NCBI RefSeq assembly: GCF_963678635.1
Contig: NC_087064.1
Location: forward strand, 25,400,189-25,464,188
DNA: 64,000 bases
Reading direction: 5' to 3'
DNA from: Symsagittifera roscoffensis
Taxonomy: Eukaryota > Xenacoelomorpha > Acoela > Convolutidae
This document shows positions 52,001 through 58,000 of the stretch, one piece after another (position 1 is the stretch's first letter; each line of letters begins with the position of its first letter). The notes beneath the pieces were generated by a model. The model was not told where the DNA came from. It was given only the letters and a program-made list of their open reading frames with translations, and did not search any database. A program made the translations under genes and the position numbers.

Positions 52001-55000
52001 GAATAATCGAGAATTTGCTGATATGAGGTTCATTTTATTTGTACCATTATGTGATTGTAATAGTGCTGCGCCGATGCCAAAGTTCGAAGCATCGCACATT
52101 GCATAAAATGGTTGATCAGGGTCTGGGATTGTATTTGAAATTTGTTCGGTTAAAAGTTTCTTTATTTCTTCGAATCGTGCTTGATGTTCTGTATTCCATT
52201 CAAAATTATTTTGTTGTCTAAGGATATTGTAAAATGGTCGTAGATATAATTGCATTTTATAAACATATTTACTTAAAAAGTTTAACATTCCAAGGAATTC
52301 TTGGATTTTCTTTTTATTTGTTGGTGGTTGAAGTTTTTGAATAGCGTCAATGCGTGATTTCAGTGGAGTTATTGTTTTTCTTTCTATGTTATGTCCTAAG
52401 AATTTAACTCTTGTCAAAAAGAAGTGTGATTTATCGGGGGCGGCCTTCAGATTTTCGTTCTGAAGTATTTGATGATATTTTTCTAAAACTTTGAACATTT
52501 CGTCTTTTGTTTGTGATTGCATAAAAACATCGTCTAAATAGGTGATTGCGTTTTTCTTGAGTATTAGTGGTCTAAAAATTTTGCTCATAAAAGCTGAAAA
52601 TGCTGCTGGTCCTATGGATATTCCATAGAATAAGCGGTTAAATTCATATTGTTGGTTTCCGATAACAAATTGTGTTAAACGTCGTGATTGTTCATCTAGT
52701 GGCATTTGATTGTATGCACTATTCATATCGGCGGTTGTAAAGTATTTGCCGTTTATTTTTGTTAAAATAACTTGTATTGGTTCAATGGGCCAATTACATT
52801 TTGATTCATCTATAAGTGAATTGAGGTATCTAGCGTCGAGAACGATTTTTAATGATTCTCCTTTAGCTAGAATGATAACGGGGTTGATGAATGTGTTGCC
52901 TTTTGGTTGTTCTTCTTTGTTTACTGGTGATATAATGTTGTATTGTTCTAAAATATCGAGTAATCTGTTTACTTTATCATGTAAGTGAATTGGTACTTTA
53001 CTTGCTCTCTGTTTTTTGAAAACTGCGTCTGGTTTTAATGGGAGATGTAGTGATGAACTGATTTTGCCAACATCGAATTTTGATGTTGCATAGACTGATG
53101 AATATTTAATTAGCTGTTTGGCTAATTTTTCGAATTCGTCTTGTGTTATTTGTGAATGTTGGAAATTAAACATTGTTAAAAATTTTTGTTGGTCCTCTGT
53201 GTAGTTACTGATGTTGAATGTAGGTTTGAAATATGGAGTTTTTGTGAAATAATCCGTATTTCTGTTTTCGTTACTTATTATATTATTTATAGATAATTCT
53301 TCATTAAGAATTGTAGATTGGCAAATATCTAGTAATTGGAGTATATTATTTACGCGATAGGCTTTTTCGTGTATTGGTGATATTGTAGCGTTAGTTTCAC
53401 AATATCCTAAAAGTCCTAAAGGTAATGTTACTTGGTAAGGTGTGTTGTTATAAACATGTAAGGAAATAATATCTGAATTCGAATTTTTCAAATATTTTAT
53501 TGAAGAGATTGTGATTTTGAAAAATTTATGAATAGGTTTGAATTCAAAATCTGACATATAAAATTTTTGTTTGTTTTGTTCTTTATCATATTGGTGAACT
53601 TGTTTGATTGAAAAATTATAGATGTTTCCTGATAGTGGTTTCAGGTGTTTTCTTTGTTGGTTATATATTGGATAAAATTTTGAAAAGAATGGTGGTTGTT
53701 TGTTTAATCTTTGAAAAAATGTTAGGGATGTTTCTTTTGTTTTTGTATATTTATCTTTGATTAATATTTTACTGTTTAGGATGTTAATTGTTGGTATATA
53801 CTTCGAAATAAATGGTATTCCAATGATATTATATTTAATATCAGTGATATGGAATATTTGTTTAAATGGCTTGTTTAGAATTTTACTTTGCTCCATTGTT
53901 CTGGTAGGGAGGAGAAATAATTGGATTTTTCCGTAGTTTATCAATGTTGATCCTTGTGCTGTTGCTAACTTACTGGAGGTTTCAAGAGGTGTTAGCTTTG
54001 GATGTAAAGTTTTTATTTCATTCCATGTGGGAATGTTTATTATGTTTGATTCTGCTCCTGAATCAATTAAAAAATCTATTTCAAGGTCTGGTGGTTGAAA
54101 TTCTTTATTTCTTGGGCTTTCTAAGAGAAATGGTATTGTCCAAATTTTTTCTTTGGGTTGTTCTTTTTGTATATTTTGATAAATATGGTTTGTATTCAAG
54201 CATTTTGTTTTGGTATTTTTATTGGTTTGATCTGTAGTGTTAATCTCGTTTGTTTCTTGCGTCGTTGATGTGGAATTTATGGGTGTAGTGTAATAATTTT
54301 GAAGAAATTCTGATTGATTTTCATATATATGTGATGGAAAGGGTTGTTCATATATGACAGATTCATAGTCATTTTCGACTTTTATCATATTGATAGAAAG
54401 AGTGTTTTCAGTATCACTTTCTGAATCTGATGATGTACAGTTTATTTGATTGAGTTGTAACGTATCAGTTACTGTGTTATCAATACCTGGGGGGTCTGAT
54501 GTTGTTTCTGGATTAGCTTGTACTTGATTGATTTGTCTTTGATGTTTAGGTGTACTGCTTCTATGACGATTATTAGAGTTATTATAGTTATTATTATTCC
54601 GGTGTGGTGATTGGGAATGATTTCTATAACGATTATTATAACTTGGGTGTCGATTTTGTGAATTATTTCGCGATCTGTTTTGGTAATTATTGTTTGGTCT
54701 GTTATAGTTCGATCTATTATATGAGTTATTCCTTGATCGATTGTTCGGGTAATTCTGGTTTCGGTTGTTTGAATAACTTCTATTTCTATTATAGGAGTAG
54801 TTTCTATTCCTATTGTATGATGAATTTCGTGATTGGTTGTTTGGATAGTAGTTATTTCTTGATTGGGATTTAGATCTAGAAACAAATCGTTGTGTATTTG
54901 AATTTGATCTGGAGTAGTTATTTCTACTATTTGGTCTATTGTAGTGATTTTGTGATGAATTATACGTGTTTCTTCGTTCTGGTGATCTTCCTCTATAACT

Positions 55001-58000
55001 TGAGTTATATGGGGATTGATTTCTTGTATAATTTGTATTGTTCGGGAGTGGTTTTCCTGAACTGTTGTTGCTGTGAACTGTTTTGTTCGGTAAATTTTGA
55101 TCTTTTTTCATGTATTGATAGAATGATTTATTTGGTTCTTTGTATTTTTGAGGTTTATTTTGACTATCTTGCTGTTTTTGTTTACATTCGGAAATACTAT
55201 GTCCGTATCGTCGGCAATAATTACACCATTTTTTGAAAGATGGTTTGCCTTTAAAGTTCGGGTTCTTTTCGTAAATATTGAGTATTTCAGTGATTTTTTC
55301 AACGAGGTCTGTTTCTGATTCCTGTATATTATTAATATTAGTGGGAGTCGTTTCAATTCTGTTAACGTATTGTAATTTCAGATTTTCCGTTTCTTCTAGT
55401 TTCATCGTGATTTCTGCTTGTTCTAGTTTGTCTACTAGTTTTCGAAAATCTAAATCGGGTTCTCGAATTGAAGAAGGATGGGATGCTCTCTTTTTTATTG
55501 CTATTTTCCTTAATTGTGGTGTTAAGGTCATCATTAAGATTTCTGTCATCTTTGTGTTTTTATAGTCATGTGTATTTAGTGAATATGCTTTTCGAACTAG
55601 TGTTTCGATTCGTACTGCTATTTGCTTGATGGTTTCGTTTGGTAATCTGCGAATTTCATTACATAAAACTCTTTGTTGTTGTTTGTTTCTTTCAGAGTCA
55701 AACATTTTTGAAAATTCTTGTGTAAATCTTTTCCAGTTTGATTTTATTTCTAGAGGTAGTACTGAAAACCATTTTTGGGCTGCGCCATCTAAGGTTGTTT
55801 GTATCAACGCTGTGCGTCGATGTATCCAGTTTTGATGTAGTGGCGTATTAATTGGTTCAGGTCCTATGTTTAAAATCAAATTTGCTGTTACTGCATTTAA
55901 GTAATCTTCTACAGAGTATTCAGGGTCTGTTCCTGTGAAAACCATTAAAGGTTTGTTTGATGTTATTGATGATCCACCCATTAGGTATGGGTTCATTGTC
56001 ATTTGTAATGATTCTGCTGCATTTGGCATTTGAGAAAAATTTGAAAGTTGGTTTCTTGTTATTTCATGTTGTTGAAGATAATATGGGAGTGGTATTTCAT
56101 TTTGCATTTGTGATGGTTGATACGAGTGTGCAGTCATTGGATTTTGTTGTTGAATTGGTTGAAAAGATTGTGTATTAATTGGCTTTTGTTGTTGAATTGG
56201 TTGTTGATGTTGTGCATCTATTGGTTGTGGAGAAAAATTCCTATGATTTGTACGTGTTTTCTGTATTCCTTGTCTACGATATTCTTGAGTATTTGGTGCA
56301 AATATATCTGGTTGTAAGAAATCGTCATCTGAGGATAAATAATCCATTTGATAAGGTGTTTGTTTTTTATTTTTATTTTGTTGAAAAAATGGGTAATTTT
56401 CACTGCGATCCTGTGGAGGATTTGATTGAAAATTTTTGGAATTATATTGGGCCGTTGGGTTATCCCAGTTTCGAGGTTTTGTATATTGATTAAAATTCCT
56501 TTGTGGTTGATAATTTGTTTTTGATGGATGTGTATAATTATAATTATGGTCTGCAAAGTTGTTTCTAGTGAATGTTTTGCGTGTTTTTGATGGTATTGTC
56601 ATGGGTCTGTATGTTTGGTAATCCATATGTGAATATTTAGGGGCAACCGAAGGTTTAACGGTTGATTGTAAGGTTACCTGTGTTTGTGAAGGATTTGTAT
56701 TTCTTGGTGTTGTTAAATTTGGGCGTATTGGTGAAATACTTTGTTGTGTAGTTGTTGTGTGTACAATTTCTTCATTTATGAAGTGTGATGGTGTCTGGAT
56801 ATCTTGTTGAGTAAGATTCCTAGTTCCATTGAGGTTTTCGTTGTGTATGACTGTAGAGTTTAAACTATTATTTTGTGTATCGGGTAAAAATGTATTATAG
56901 TTTAATGGTGTTGCATCAATTGTTAATGGTATTACTCTTACATAATCTCTTATGTAAGATATTGTACCTATTGCTTGACTTGAGATTGATTGTGGAAAGC
57001 TTATAAATGCGTGATGAGACCATTCGGGGTCCCAAACATAATCTGATTGTTCTGTGATAGCGGTATCATCGTTCGAATTTTGGGGTCTAAAATTTTTTCT
57101 TGCTTGTGCAATTAAATCAATATTGTGTGTGAAATAATCTATTATGAACCATGCTAAAATTTTTTGTAGATCGTGTTTGGTATGTTGTGAAACGTCATCT
57201 TTCGTGAAATTTTCTTTAATGATGTTTAAATAACTAGAGAGTAGTGTGATTTCATGTCGTACTCTTAAATGTTTAGATGTTTCTGTCGGTGAGACATTTG
57301 TTAATGGGATTTCGTTTTCTAATATCGAAATATAACTATATATTATTGCGAAAACTTCATTAGTGAAAATGGAGTTTGCTCTTTGTGAGTTATGGTATTG
57401 GATGCTTTTTATATATTCTGAAAAAACTTTTGAAAATTCTAAATCAAGATCGTCTGTTTGAATAGTATATGTTCTATTATTATGGTTTGGGGAAGTGAAT
57501 TCTATGGAGTAGATTCCATACTGTTGTGTTATGTTGCATATATCTTTTGATTTTTACATCGGGGAACTCTGTTTTACATGGACTGATTCCGGGTTCAAAT
57601 AAGTTTACGAGTAAGTTTTGACAAAATATGTGTTGTCCTCTATCAGTATCTGCATCTACTATAAAAGGAAAGATTTCATCGTCATCTGGAGTTTCGTCAC
57701 CTGGGGTGTGTGTTGAACTCATTTTTCCGTTCGATGACTGTTAATATGTAATTATTGATGTGTCGAATTGGTTGATTCCAATTGTATAAATGTACTGGTT
57801 TGTGTTTATACTGCTTTTTTATTCTTCTTTTTCCTCTTTGTGATGAATTTGAAGTTGTTTCTGAGTCAGAAAAATATAATTGATCGTGTTGTGGGTAATT
57901 TTTATCTATTGATTCTTTTAATTTGTAAAGTTCGTCTAAACTGTTGGTTTCTGATTCTGAAAATGCGTTTCGATTTTTTGAAAATCTTTTTCGTGTTATT

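Noticed and set aside
54469-54885. 138-aa minus-strand ORF of Ile/Thr/Glu repeats inside gag
   Set aside because: It is an alternate frame of the Asn/Arg/Ser/Tyr-rich Gag tract and has low complexity for that reason.
53944-57000. Plus-strand ORFs opposite gag-pol and env
   Set aside because: They are Phe/Leu/Val-rich mirror frames of the Asn/Gln/Lys-rich minus-strand proteins.
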